Of a stretch of DNA of 64,000 nucleotides, positions 19,034 to 29,041 are shown piece after piece; within the stretch, counting starts at the first letter, position 1; each line of letters opens with the position of its first letter. The position numbers and the translations under genes are program-made. The notes under the pieces were generated by a model. The model did no database searches. It was not told the origin of the DNA and saw nothing but the letters and a program-made list of their open reading frames with translations. The stretch is from assembly GCA_001942185.1 (NCBI GenBank), contig MKJV01000096.1, positions 1 to 64,000 of the forward strand, read 5' to 3'. The DNA is from Pseudonocardia sp. CNS-004 (GTDB taxonomy: Bacteria > Actinomycetota > Actinomycetes > Mycobacteriales > Pseudonocardiaceae).

Positions 19034-20668
19034 GCCGTCCTTCCCGGGGTCGCCTCGGCCGCGGCGGAGGCCTGGTTGGCCCGCGTGCTCGGCGCCGCGT
19101 GCTCGCGGTCCCACGTGCCGGGTGTGAGCCCTGGTCACCCTGTGCCCGCAGCTCGTGCTTGGCAACCTTGTCGGTGGGGGTGCGCGGCAGCTCGCCGACG
19201 AACTCGATGTAGCGCGGCACCATGAACGAGGGCAGCTTCGCCGCGCAGTACGCGGCGAGCTCCGCCTCCGTCAGCTCGGCGCCGGGAGCACGCACGACCG
19301 CCAGCTTGACGTCCTCCTCGCCCAGGTCGGAGGGCACGCCGAACGCCGCCGACTCGACGACGTCCGGGTGCAGGTTGACCTCGCACTCGATGTCGAACGC
19401 GGAGATGTTCTCCCCGCGCCTGCGGATCGCGTCGGCGATGCGGTCGAGGAAGTAGAAGTAGCCGTCGTCGTCACGCCACGCCCGGTCGCCGGTGTGGAAC
19501 CACATGTTGCGGAACGTCCGCGCGGTGGCCTCGGGCATCCCGTAGTAGCCGGTGGTGATCACGAACGGCTGCTTCGGCCGCACCACGAGCTCGCCCGGCT
19601 CGCCCGCGGGGACCTCGCGGTCGTCCTCGTCGACGACGGCCACGTCGAAGCGCTCGGAGTGGGCCTGCCCCATCGAGCCGAGCCGCCACTGCCCGTACGG
19701 GCTGCCGGTCGCGATCCCCACCTCTGTGCTGGTGTACGTCTCGGCCGACCGCACACCGAAGCGCTCCAGCAGGGGCCCGTCCAGCGCGGACTTGCCCATG
19801 TAGAACGTCTCCAGGGGGTGGTCGTGGTCGCGAGGGCCGGGCGGCGCGCTGAGCAGGATCGGGATCATCGCGAAGACGCTCATCGTGACCTGCGCGTCGA
19901 ACTGCCGCACGTCGTCCCAGAACCGCGAGGCGCTGAACCGCTCGACGATGCCGATCGGGCTCCCGGACAGGAGCGAGGAGAACACCCCGTCCCACAGCCC
20001 GGCCGCGTGGAACAGCGGCAGCGGGCAGTAGGTCGTCTTGCCCCAGCGGTCCAGGAAGTCCAGGGAGTCCCACGCGCAGGTCAGCGCCAGCGCGTGCGGC
20101 ACCATCGCGCCCTTGGAGCGGCCGGTGGTGCCGGACGTGTACATGATCGCCTGGAGATCGGAGAACCGCGCGCCCCCGTCGACCGGGTCGGCACCGTGCG
20201 CGAGCAGGCGCGACATCGGGATCGCACCATCGCCGATGCGGTCGAGCGACGGCTCCTGGCCGCGGACGATCACGCGGATCGGATCGGGCACGGTCGGCAG
20301 CACGGTCGGGAGCCGGTCGACGTACTCGGCGTCGATCAACAACGTCGAGACGTCGGCGCTGTCCAGCACGTGCCGCAACAGCTCGCCCCGGTACGCCGTG
20401 TTCACCGGCACCGCGACCGCGCCGAGCCGCGCGAGCGCCACGATCACGGGGACGAACTCGGGGCAGTTCGGCAGCATCACCGCCACGTGGTCGCCGCGGC
20501 GCACGCCGACCGCGGCGAACCCGTTGGCGTACCTGTCGGCGGCGGTGTCCACCTCGGAGAAGGACAGCTCGCGTCGCGGAACTTCAGGAACGCTGCGGCC
20601 CCGTGGGTCTCGGCACGCGATCTCAGCACGTCACCGAGCACGAGGCTCTCCAGCCACCCCTGGTCCAT
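19030..20668 (-). CDS. AMP-forming acyl-CoA ligase (two frameshifts)
   Basis: About 547 aa, activates a carboxylic acid with ATP and CoA. A3 motif YTSGTTGRSKGAM, A5 ETYTSTEVGIATGS, A7 WFHTGDRAWRDDDGYFYFLDR, A8 IRRRGENISAFDIE and A10 PRTPTDKVAKHEL are all present. Frames break near 20573 (one G missing in GCGGAGCTG) and near 19115, after which the restored C-terminus ends at a TGA overlapping the next start. ATG 20668 follows GGAGGT. It begins 38 bp after ectC on the same strand. Confidence 0.92.
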
Positions 20669-20706
20669 CACACCTCCCTCGACCGGGCCCGGGACGGCAA
20701 CCCCAC

Positions 20707-21117
20707 TCAGGAGGCCTCCGCCGCCGGAGCGGGCTCGACGATCAGCGGGTACACGCCGTTCTCGTCGTGCACCTCCCGACCGGTGACCGGCGGGTTGAAC
20801 ACGCACACCGTGCGCATCTCGGTGCGCGGGCGCAGCTGGTGGTGCTCGTGGCCGTTCAGGACGTAGACCGAGCCCGGGCCGAGCTTGTAGGTGACGTCGT
20901 TGTCCTTGTCGGTGAGCTCGCCCTCGCCCTCGACGACCCAGACGGCCTCGATGTGGTTGGCGTACCAGAAGTCGTTGACCGACCCGGCCTCGAGCACCGT
21001 CTCGTGCAACGAGAACCCGACGCCGTCGCCGGCCAGCACGACGCGCTTGCTGCGCCAGTGCGGGGTCTCGACGTCGCGCTCGGTGCCGGTGATCTCATCG
21101 ATGGTGCGGACGATCAC
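20707..21117 (-). CDS. ectC: L-ectoine synthase
   Basis: 136 aa cupin enzyme that cyclises N-gamma-acetyl-diaminobutyrate to ectoine. Family motifs: MIVRTIDEI start, SLHETVLEAGSVNDFWYANHIEAVW, GPGSVYVLNGHEHHQLR and VCVFNPPVTGREVHDENGVY. The first codon overlaps the ectB stop by 4 bp. No ectD (hydroxylase) follows; the next gene is an acyl-CoA ligase. Confidence 0.97.
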   Translation of the reverse strand: MIVRTIDEITGTERDVETPHWRSKRVVLAGDGVGFSLHETVLEAGSVNDFWYANHIEAVWVVEGEGELTDKDNDVTYKLGPGSVYVLNGHEHHQLRPRTEMRTVCVFNPPVTGREVHDENGVYPLIVEPAPAAEAS

Positions 21118-22382
21118 GCGGACATCCCTTCGGTGACGGCGCGGACGGAGTCGGCGACCACCGCGAGGCCTTCCTCCAACTCGGCGTCGGTGATCGTGAG
21201 CGGCGGCATGAGCTTCATGACCTCGTCGGTCGGGCCGGCGGTCTCGATGATCAACCCCCGCTCGAACGCCGCGGCGCAGGACTTCGCGGCAAGCTCGGGC
21301 TGGGAGAAGGACAGGCCGCGGGCGAGGCCGCGCCCCTTCGGCGTGAGCTCCACGCTGTCGGATGCGGCCGCCAGCTCTTCGAGCGCGGCGCCCACCCGCT
21401 CGCCCTTGGCGATGGTGGCGCGCTCGAGGGTGTCGTCGGCCCAGAATTCACGCAGCGCGGCGGTGGCGGTGACGAACGCGGGGTTGTGGCCGCGGAACGT
21501 GCCGTTGTGCTCGCCGGGGCCCCACTGGTCGAGCTCGGGTTTGATCAGCGTGAGGGCCATCGGCAGGCCGTAGCCGCTGATCGACTTCGACAGGCAGACG
21601 ATGTCGGGCTTGATCCCCGCCGCCTCGAACGAGAAGAACGGCCCGGTGCGCCCGACGCCCATCTGCACGTCGTCCACGATCAAGAGCATGTTGTGGCGGC
21701 GGCACAGTTCTTCCAGGCCCTGCAGCCACTCGGCGCGGGCCGGGTTGATGCCGCCCTCGCCCTGGACCGTCTCCACGATGACGCCCGCCGGCTCGTTCAG
21801 GCCGCTCCCCGCGTCCTCGAGCAGTTTCTCGAACATCAGGAAGTCGGGGACCGTGCCGTCGAAGTAGTTGTCGAACGGCATCGGGGTGGCGTGCACCAGC
21901 GGGATGCCGGCCCCGCCGCGTTTCATCGAGTTGCCGGTGACGGACAGGGCCCCCAGCGTCATGCCGTGGAACCCGTTCGTGAAGTTGATCATCGACTCCC
22001 GGCCGGTGATCTTGCGGGCGAGCTTGAGCGCCGACTCGACGGTGTTGGCACCGGTCGGCCCCGGGAACTGAACCTTGTAGTCCAGCCCGCGCGGTTTCAG
22101 CACGAGGTCCTCGAACGTGTGCAGGAACTCGCCCTTGGCCACCGTGTACATGTCGAGGCCGTGGGTGATCCCGTCGCGCCCGAGGTACTCCATGAGCGGC
22201 GCTTTCAGCGCCGGCGGGTTATGTCCGTAGTTGAGCGCGCCGGCACCGGCGAAAAAATCGAGATAGCTTCGGCCGTCAACATCTGTGATCCGCGAGCCAC
22301 TGGCCGTGTCGAATACCACCGGCCAACTCCGGCAGTAGCTGCGGACCTCGGACTCCAGATCGTCGAAAACTGTGGTTTCCAC
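21114..22382 (-). CDS. ectB: Diaminobutyrate--2-oxoglutarate transaminase
   Basis: 422 aa PLP aminotransferase (class III) making L-2,4-diaminobutyrate from aspartate semialdehyde, the first committed ectoine step. FAGAGALNYGHNPP, FPGPTGANTVESALKLARK, VDDVQMGVGRTG and PDIVCLSKSISGYGLPM (PLP Lys) identify it. ectA-ectB spacing is 38 bp and ectB-ectC overlap by 4 bp, the standard ectABC operon. Confidence 0.97.
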   Translation of the reverse strand: METTVFDDLESEVRSYCRSWPVVFDTASGSRITDVDGRSYLDFFAGAGALNYGHNPPALKAPLMEYLGRDGITHGLDMYTVAKGEFLHTFEDLVLKPRGLDYKVQFPGPTGANTVESALKLARKITGRESMINFTNGFHGMTLGALSVTGNSMKRGGAGIPLVHATPMPFDNYFDGTVPDFLMFEKLLEDAGSGLNEPAGVIVETVQGEGGINPARAEWLQGLEELCRRHNMLLIVDDVQMGVGRTGPFFSFEAAGIKPDIVCLSKSISGYGLPMALTLIKPELDQWGPGEHNGTFRGHNPAFVTATAALREFWADDTLERATIAKGERVGAALEELAAASDSVELTPKGRGLARGLSFSQPELAAKSCAAAFERGLIIETAGPTDEVMKLMPPLTITDAELEEGLAVVADSVRAVTEGMSA

Positions 22383-22420
22383 GAGCTTCTCCCAAGGTTG
22401 GGTCGAAAATGATCGTCTGG

Positions 22421-22945
22421 TCAGCGGTGAACCGGGCCGATCCGGAACAAGATCTCGGGCTCATGGCCACTTCCGAGCAACTCGGCACCGAACAGCTCAC
22501 TACGGCTCAACTGTGCGCCTCGCCGCGCGGCGAAGCGACTGAAGAGCGCGATGGAGCCCGTGTTGTCCGGCGTGACCGTGGCCTCCAGGTGGTCGACGTC
22601 GGCCACCCGGTCGAACAGCGCGTCGAGCATCGCCGCCGCCACGCCTCGCCCGCGGGCCGCGGCATCCACCGCGACCTGCCAGACGACCAGCGTGGACGGC
22701 TCCTCCGGGCGACGGAACCCGGTCACGAACCCGACGACCTCCCCGTCGCGGCGTGCCACCACGGACGTGGCGGCGAAATCACGGCACCACAACAGGTACG
22801 CATATCGAGAGTTCACATCGAGAGTCCCGGTGGCCTCGGCCAGGCGCCAGCAGGCGACACCGTCGGTGACATCCGGGTGGCCGATCGTCACCTGTTCCCC
22901 GATGTTTGGGCGTGCGCGGTCGGGGGATCCAGCAGGGGCGGCCAT
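22421..22945 (-). CDS. ectA: Diaminobutyrate acetyltransferase
   Basis: GNAT enzyme acetylating 2,4-diaminobutyrate. Motifs: DGVACWRLAEATGTLDVNS, YAYLLWCRDFAATSVVA, FRRPEEPSTLVVWQVAV, then the acetyl-CoA loop ARGRGVAAAML and a DHLEATVTPDN segment. ATG 22945 gives 174 aa, close to family length. The extended frame upstream (to 23026) would cover the CRP-type palindrome and is rejected. First gene of ectABC. Confidence 0.95.
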   Translation of the reverse strand: MAAPAGSPDRARPNIGEQVTIGHPDVTDGVACWRLAEATGTLDVNSRYAYLLWCRDFAATSVVARRDGEVVGFVTGFRRPEEPSTLVVWQVAVDAAARGRGVAAAMLDALFDRVADVDHLEATVTPDNTGSIALFSRFAARRGAQLSRSELFGAELLGSGHEPEILFRIGPVHR

Positions 22946-23011
22946 GTCAGGGGAACTTAACAGGCCGGAAACCGCTGTGCCGATCCGTGCTGGGCCAGTC
23001 CGGGCACAAAA

Positions 23012-23027
23012 TGTGAGCGCTATCACA
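23012..23027. promoter_or_regulatory. CRP/GlxR-type palindrome upstream of ectABC
   Basis: TGTGAGCGCTATCACA matches the CRP-family consensus TGTGA-N6-TCACA exactly. It lies about 67 bp upstream of the ectA start and about 170 bp upstream of the divergent SDR gene. In actinobacteria such sites are bound by the cAMP receptor GlxR/Crp. Confidence 0.75.
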
Positions 23028-23195
23028 ATCGTGTTTGACGATCACGGCTGTCGGGAACGGCGTCATCCTGCCAGGTCACGCGGTGATTTCAGGTGCTCTG
23101 GACGTGGTCGACAGGTGCAGTTTCGATCGCGGATCACGAAATCGCAACGACCATCACACCCGGGTGGATCGTAAGGTTGTCGTTAGGCTGGCGCA

Positions 23196-23980
23196 GTGCC
23201 GACCGCTCCCGCACCCCGCTCCGTCGTCGTCACCGGAGGGGGCCGCGGTGTCGGCCGGGCCGTCGTCGAGCGGCTGCTGCGCGACGGTGCCCACGTGGTC
23301 GCGATCGACCTCGACCCCGGCGCGTTCGACGGCCTCGACGCGCACCCGTCCGCCACGGTTGTGACGGGCAGCGCCGCCGACGAGGCCATCGCCGAAAAGG
23401 CCGCCGACCGCGCCGAGCACGCCGCGCCGCTCACCGGCTGGGTGAACAACGCCGCCGTCTTCCGCGATGCGTCCGTCCACACCGCCCCGGCGTCCGAGAT
23501 CCTCGACCTCGTCACCACCAACCTCGCCCCGGCCGTCGTCGGCGCCACCACGGCGGTGCGGCGGTTCCTCGCGGCGGGCACCGGTGGCGCGATCGTCAAC
23601 GTCTCCTCCCACCAGGCCCAGCGCGCGGTGCCCGGCTGCACCCCCTACGTCACGGCGAAAGCGGCGATCGAGGGCCTCACCCGCGCGCTCGCCGTCGAGT
23701 ACGGCGCGCAGGGCGTACGCGTGAACGCGGTGCGCTCGGCTCGATCGCCACCGAGCGCTACGCCGCCTACCTCGACGGACTCGGCCCGGAAGGCGCCGCG
23801 CACGTCGAGGAGGAGATGCGGCGGATCCACCCGCTCGGCCGCGTGGGCGCCGCGGCCGAGGTCGCCTCCGTGATCGCACACCTGCTGTCCGACGACGCCG
23901 CGTACGTCACCGGCGCCACGGTGCCGGTGGACGGCGGCCGCTCGGTGCTGGCCCGCGACCCCGAGGCCTACGAGACGTGA
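23196..23980 (+). CDS. Short-chain dehydrogenase/reductase (one frameshift)
   Basis: Classical SDR of about 261 aa: cofactor loop VVTGGGRGVG, NNAAV, catalytic Ser in VNVSSHQAQRAVPG, YVTAK, and C-terminal YVTGATVPVDGG. The Asp after the second strand (AIDLD) suggests NAD preference. The frame breaks near 23737, where one G of GTGGCGCTC is missing. Substrate unknown. It is divergent from ectA and shares its upstream region. Confidence 0.88.
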
Positions 23981-24052
23981 GGCCGTTCGGCCGCTGACAG
24001 GCGTCGGCGTCGGTGGTGCACTGGCCCACCCATCGGCACGGGAGGGTTCGCC

Positions 24053-24385
24053 ATGGCCAAGTTCGCGATTTTCTTCAGCTACAAGCCGGAGACCTGGGAC
24101 CGGATGATGATGAAGCCGGGCGAGCGGACCGCCGCGGTCCGGCAGCTCACCGAGAGCGTCGGGGGCTCCCTCGAGAGCGTCTACTACATGCTCGGTGACC
24201 GTGACGGATTCGTGGTCTTCGACGTCCCCGACACCTCCACCGCCGCCGCCGTTTCCGTGGCGGTGACCAGCACCGGCGCGTTCTCGCACCTGGAGACCCG
24301 CCAGCTCATCGCCGCGGAGGACCTGCCTTCCCTGCTGGAGAAGGCCGCCTCCGCCCGGGAGTCGTACCGCCGTCCCGGCGACTGA
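24053..24385 (+). CDS. GYD-type small ferredoxin-fold protein
   Basis: 110 aa: YKPETWDRMMMKPGERTAAV, VGGSLESVYYMLGDRDGFVVFDVPD and FSHLETRQLI match the GYD domain family (dimeric alpha-beta barrel). Members are small cytosolic proteins of mostly unknown function. Follows the SDR gene on the same strand after 72 bp with its own ribosome-binding site (GGGAGGG). Confidence 0.8.
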   Translation: MAKFAIFFSYKPETWDRMMMKPGERTAAVRQLTESVGGSLESVYYMLGDRDGFVVFDVPDTSTAAAVSVAVTSTGAFSHLETRQLIAAEDLPSLLEKAASARESYRRPGD

Positions 24386-24489
24386 CCCGCAGCGCGTCGG
24401 GCGTGACCATCTGGTGCGCCGCGGCGCACTGGTCGAGTAATTCCGAATTCGGCCGGTGGGCGGGCGATCAGGGCCGGGGTGACGAGCCG

Positions 24490-24570
24490 GCGGTGGCTCG
24501 TGATCGCCGGAAATGGTGCTGGGACGACTGATCTGTCGTCGAGCCACCACTGCCGACGATCGACGTGCAC
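24490..24570 (+). repeat. Dispersed hairpin repeat, copy B
   Basis: About 75 bp related to copy A at 2310-2390, sharing the flanks GCTCGTGATCGCC and CGATCGACGTG. It has the same outer arms (24502-24510 with 24553-24561) and an inner stem ending GACGAC/GTCGTC around a 6-nt loop. It lies in the 310-bp gap between the GYD gene and the next dehydrogenase gene. The rest of that gap shows no gene. Confidence 0.7.
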
Positions 24571-24695
24571 CTGATCGGCGGTGCCCACCACGACGTGCCG
24601 ACCCGCCGATGGGCCGGGAGCATCACACCGGCCCACCGGCAGGACACCGTTCGATCCGTGACAGCGGCCTCCACGGGCCGACAGAATCTCCGAGC

Positions 24696-25877
24696 ATGTC
24701 GACGACGACCGGTGAACGGAGCACGCAAATCCTCTCCGAAGCCGACCGGCTCTCTCGCACGTTCGCCGATCGCGCGGCCGAGCACGACCGGGAGGCCACG
24801 TTCCCGTACGACAACTACGCCGACCTCGCCGACGCGGGCATCCTGCGCGTGTCGGTGCCCGAGGAACTCGGCGGGTTCGACGGCGGGTTGCCGGAGGTCG
24901 TCGGGGTGCTGGAGCGGATCGCGTCCGGGGACGGGTCGACGGCGCTGTCGCTGGCGATGCACATCTCGCCGCTCGGCCAGTGGGCGGGCGTGTGGCGGCG
25001 CACCGGGGACGAGCGGCTCGCCGGCCTGCTCCGGCGCGCGGCGGACGGCGACCTCGTGTGGGCGGCGCTCACCGCGGAGCGCGGCATGGCCAACCGCATG
25101 ACCGACGCCACCACGATCGCCAGGCGCACCGACGGCGGCTACCTGCTGACCGGCCGGAAGATCTTCGCGACGAACTCGGCGATCGCCACCGACTTCTCCA
25201 CCACCGCGCGCGACGAGGACGCGGAGGGCGGACCGCGGCTGCTGCTGTGCGCGGTGTCCATGGACTCGCCGGGCATCCGTGTGTACCCGACGTGGGACAC
25301 CCTCGGCATGCGCTCCACCCGCAGCGACGACCTGGAGTTCGACGACGTGTTCGTGCCGGACTCGGCGGTCGTCCACTCGCTGCCGATCGGCCACCTCGAC
25401 CGGCGCGTCATGGAGACGGTGTGGGCGTGGGCGATGCCGGCGTTCGCCGCCGTCTACACGGGGGTCGCGAACGGTGCCCTGCGGTGGACCGTCCACCGGC
25501 TCACGGCTTCGGGAGGCGGCACCGACCCGGTCGTGCAGGACGCCGTCGGCCACTGCCGGATGCTGCTGGAGTCGTCGCGGGCGCTGATCCACCGCCACGT
25601 CGAGGAGGTCGTCTCCCGCGAGCTGCACGCCCTCGAGGTGCAGGACGCCGTGGCACGCTGCACCACCGTCAAGCACGTGGCGGCGCACAACGCCACCGAG
25701 ATCGTGGCGCGGCTGGCCGAGGTGAACGGCGGCGCCGGGTTCGGGCGCGCCCTGCCCTTCGAGCGCATGTGGCGCGACGTCCAGGCCGGGCCGATCATGC
25801 CGATGGGCAGCATCGCCGCCCGCCGGTTCGTCGGTGCCACCGAGCTGGGGGTCGCGGTCGCGCCGGTGGTGCCGTAG
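24696..25877 (+). CDS. Acyl-CoA dehydrogenase-family flavoprotein
   Basis: 393 aa, intact. LRVSVPEELGGFDGGLPEV, ALTAERGMANRM, GYLLTGRKIFATNSAIATDF, DTLGMRSTRSDDLEFDDVFV and VNGGAGFGRALPFERMWRDVQAG place it in the acyl-CoA dehydrogenase superfamily. It belongs to the branch that includes SfnB- and DszC-like flavin enzymes, some of which are monooxygenases. It is monocistronic; the substrate cannot be assigned. Confidence 0.85.
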   Translation: MSTTTGERSTQILSEADRLSRTFADRAAEHDREATFPYDNYADLADAGILRVSVPEELGGFDGGLPEVVGVLERIASGDGSTALSLAMHISPLGQWAGVWRRTGDERLAGLLRRAADGDLVWAALTAERGMANRMTDATTIARRTDGGYLLTGRKIFATNSAIATDFSTTARDEDAEGGPRLLLCAVSMDSPGIRVYPTWDTLGMRSTRSDDLEFDDVFVPDSAVVHSLPIGHLDRRVMETVWAWAMPAFAAVYTGVANGALRWTVHRLTASGGGTDPVVQDAVGHCRMLLESSRALIHRHVEEVVSRELHALEVQDAVARCTTVKHVAAHNATEIVARLAEVNGGAGFGRALPFERMWRDVQAGPIMPMGSIAARRFVGATELGVAVAPVVP

Positions 25878-25904
25878 CCCAGAGCACCGCGGGGATCCAC
25901 CCGC

Positions 25905-26526
25905 TCATCGTCGTCCTCGCACGGTCCCGGGGCTCTGTGAGGACGGGACTCGGCGCGCGTCACCGACTCGGCGCGGCTGCGCGTTCCGCAGCCGGATCCC
26001 GCTGAACCGAGCGTGCTCCCCACGATCGCGTCCCAGAGCGGCCACAGCCGTGGGAGCACGCGCAGCTCGATGCCGGCCTCCTCGTGGAGAGCGAACAGGT
26101 CACCGACCCGCTCCGGGGGCCGCAACGGCCGCACCGGCACGTCCGCGACGTGTGCGCTCGGCTCCGGCTCACCTCGGCCGCGGGCCGGCTCCGGCTCCTC
26201 GAACGGGCGGAAGGGCGCGGCCGGGAGGCGGTACGCGTACAGCTGCACCGAGCGCATCCGGTCCAGCCACGCGTACTCGACGGCGTGCAGGCGCGGCGCC
26301 CCGGACGGCCCGATGATGCGCGCGGCGTCCGCGGCCACAGAGGTCGCGGTGGGCCAGGTGAGCACCCGCGGGCACTGCCGCGGGAACCAGTACGCCGGCG
26401 CGCGCTCGGCGTCGACCGCCCACACGTATGCACCCGGCACCCGTGCGGTGGCCGCGGTGTGCGGGACGAACTCGGTGATCGTCGGGTCCTCCGAGAAATG
26501 GAGGACCTCGCCGGCACCGGGCGCAC
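25905..26526 (-). CDS. Conserved protein, DUF6886-like (two frameshifts)
   Basis: Restored sequence contains LHFSEDPTITEFVPHTA, AYVWAVDAERAPAYWFPRQCPRVLTW, HAVEYAWLDRMRSVQLYAYR and ALHEEAGIELRVLPRLWPLWDAIVGSTL, which I recall as DUF6886. Breaks near 26508 (one G missing after GCCGGC) and near 26003. With the first base restored, translation can start at GTG 26526, two bases after the stop of the zinc-ribbon gene, suggesting an operon. Function unknown. Confidence 0.65.
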
Positions 26527-26527
26527 G

Positions 26528-26688
26528 TTATTTTCGGCCGTACTCGGCCTGTACGTCGGCCTTCCACGCTCGTACTCGGCGCGGTCGTCCTGCAGCCCCA
26601 TCTCCGCCGACCGCAGTCGGCGCACCGGCCGACCACCCACAGCAGCTGAGACCCGGGAACACCGCACGCACGGGCGCGGCTCCGCCAT
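26528..26688 (-). CDS. Small zinc-ribbon protein (frame broken several times)
   Basis: No single frame is open, but pieces in three frames make one short protein: MAEPRPCVRCSRVSAAVGG, then CADCG, then AEMGLQDDRAEYER, then WKADVQAEYGRK and a TAA at 26528. CVRC and CADC form a two-CxxC zinc site. Three missing bases restore it, all fitting the loss pattern seen elsewhere. It sits directly upstream of the DUF6886-like gene. Confidence 0.55.
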
Positions 26689-26959
26689 CACGTTGTCCTC
26701 GACAGCGACGGTCACGCCGGCGATCCTCCCACGGCCTGAGCCACGCGCCGGGACGCATCAGCCGCCGCGGGTCACCCGGTCCCGGGCCGCCCGTCGTCCG
26801 GGGTGTCCGCGCGGGGTTCCTCCGGGGAAGCAGCACGCCCGAGCTTGCGGTTCAGCGCGTCGGCCGCACGGACACCGAGCAGGCAGCCACCCGTACCTGC
26901 CAGGAACGCCGCGGCGAATCACGCGGACGTCCCGAGGTGCACGCACCCCGTGCGCCGTC

Positions 26960-27855
26960 CTACGTCCGGCTGTCCAGGAACCCCAGGATCCGCTTGTTGA
27001 TCTCCGTCGGGCGCTCGACCATCATGAAGTGCCCGACTCCCTCGATCAGCTCGGATCGCGAGCCGGGCCCGCACATGCTCGGCACGCGGTCCACCTGCGC
27101 CTGGGACATACCGTGGCAGCCGTCCTGCGTACCGTGCAGGTAGAGGGTCGGCTGCGTGATCTCCGCACCCCACGCGTCCGCCTGCTCCGCGACCCATTCC
27201 GGCAACCCGAACCGCGTCGGGTCGAACTGGCAGCGGTAGTAGCCGAGCGCGGCCTGGAAGTGGGCCGGGTCGCGGATGCAGTCCTTGACGTGGGGCAGGT
27301 CCTCGCTCGCGTCGTAGCCGGGCGACCAGTCCCCCCAGATCCGGTCGATGAACGCGAAGTCGTCCGCCGCGATCACCTCGGCGGCCACGTGCTGCATCTG
27401 GAAGTACCAGAAGTAGAAGGAGCGCTTGATCTGGTCGTAGGTCGGGATGTTCTCCCCGAAGATCGCGAACGGCGGGATGTTGATGACGATGCAGCGCTGC
27501 CACCGCTCCGGAGCCTTCCCGGCCGCGCCCCACGCCCCGACCGCACCCCAGTCGTGCGCGACGAGGACCGCGTCGCCGTCACCCCCGAGCGCCTCGTGCA
27601 GTGCGTTCTGGTCAGCGACCATCGTGCTCGTGTGGACGTGGTGACGATCTGCCGGCAGCTCCGTGGGAGCGAACCCGCGGTTGAACGGTGCGACCGCCCG
27701 GTAGCCGGCCTCCGCGAGCGCGGCAGGAGGTGCCGGTAGCTGTAGGGCGAGTCGGGGAAACCGTGGACGCAGAGCGCGAGCGGCCCCTTCCCCATCGCGA
27801 GGTACTCGAAGCCCAGCCCGTTCGCCCGAACCGACCCCCGCTCGAACTCCGCCAT
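26960..27855 (-). CDS. Alpha/beta hydrolase, epoxide hydrolase-like (one frameshift)
   Basis: About 298 aa. Oxyanion motif HGFPDSP, nucleophile elbow VAHDWGAVG with Asp as nucleophile (epoxide hydrolase or haloalkane dehalogenase type), acid region HGTQDG and catalytic His in GVGHFMMVERP. Aromatic cap residues (FYFWYFQMQH) fit the lid. The frame breaks near 27721, where one C of CTGCCCGCG is missing. Start ATG 27855 follows GAGGAGG. Downstream of AraC and cupin genes on the same strand. Confidence 0.85.
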
Positions 27856-28030
27856 CGCATGCCTCCTCACTCGACCCGAGGTCCACGACGATGGGGCCCT
27901 CCGGGTCGCGGCGGAAGGCCTGGTGGCGCGACCGGCGCCGAACTGCAGGAGCTGCGGCCGCCCGGACCATCCCCGTTCGCGCGGACGCGCGGCAGGCCCG
28001 GCGGGGAGCTGACCCGAACGCCGTCCTGCG

Positions 28031-29031
28031 TCACGCCTCCGCTGCGATGGGTGGGTGGTGGCGATGTGCCTCCCGGAACTCGCCCGGCGGCATGCCGTAG
28101 GTCTCCCGGAAGGCCCTGCTGAACTGCGTGGCGCCGGCGAAACCCCAGGCCCGGCCGACGGCGGAGACGGGCCGGTGCGACTGCGCGGGGTCGAGCAGGT
28201 CGCGGCAGCACCGCTCCAGCCTGCGGCGCCGGATGTGGGCCGCGACCGTCGTCTGCTCGTTGCGGAAGAGCTTGTGCAGGTAGCGCACCGAGATGTGGTG
28301 TGCATCGGCGACTGCGGCCGGTGTGAGGTCCGGGTCCGCGACATGGGCCTCGATGAAGGAGTGGACCCGCGCCAGCAGTGCCCCGTTGCGCACGTCGGGT
28401 GGGAGGGCCGCGCAGCGGTCCAGCCGGCCGGCGATGGCGACCGTCAGGAGGTCGAGCAGTGCGCCGCCCAGCCGCGGGCCGCCGGGCCGGTCGAGGTGGT
28501 GCGGGATCTGGCGGGCCAGGTCGGACACGACCGCGCCGAGGCCGTGGTCGCCCGGGATCCGCGCGCCCGCCACCGCGGCGACGTCGCGTTCGCGCAGCGG
28601 GAGCACTGCCCGCGGGAACCTCACCAGGATCGCGGTGCGCGCCGGGTGGACGCAGTGGAACGGCCGGGAGAGGTCGGTGAGGCTGATGTCGCCGGGCGCG
28701 AGCCGGTTCTCGTGGCCGTTCTGCCGGGCGTACGCGCTGCCGCGCCCCTGGACGAACAGCTGGTAGTGGCCGGGATCGGACCGGCGGATGTGCCGGGCAG
28801 TGCGGCGGGCCTCCCCCGGCCCGGACGAGGACCTGATCACCGTGAGCGCACCGGCAGAACCGACGACCATCTCGTCCCGGTCCCGGGTTCCTCGGCGAGC
28901 CGCAGGTCCATCGGGACGACGCTCTCGGCGACCACGTGGCGCCAGTAGTCGACACGCGTGGCGAGGGGCTGATCCACCGCCCTGAAGGTCACGCTCACGG
29001 GCCGATGGTCCTCCCGGCACCGCTCCCTCAC
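28031..29031 (-). CDS. AraC-family regulator with AraC_binding_2-type N-domain (one frameshift)
   Basis: N-terminal ligand-binding part starts VTFRAVDQPLATRVDYWRHVVAESVVPMDLR. The C-terminal double HTH has VRYLHKLFRNEQTTVAAHI and AWGFAGATQFSRAFRETYGMPPGEFR. Frames join near 28885. It begins 10 bp after the upstream cupin gene stop, so both are probably cotranscribed. It likely controls the cupin gene and perhaps the hydrolase gene downstream. Confidence 0.87.
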
Positions 29032-29041
29032 AAACGCCGGG

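Noticed and set aside
19155..20786. 543-codon plus-strand frame opposite the acyl-CoA ligase gene
   Set aside because: Antisense shadow; His/Arg/Val-rich with no domain.
27856..28030. Possible C-terminal remnant (FRRDPEGPIVVDLG) upstream of the hydrolase
   Set aside because: Only about 15 suggestive residues; no upstream domain in any frame.
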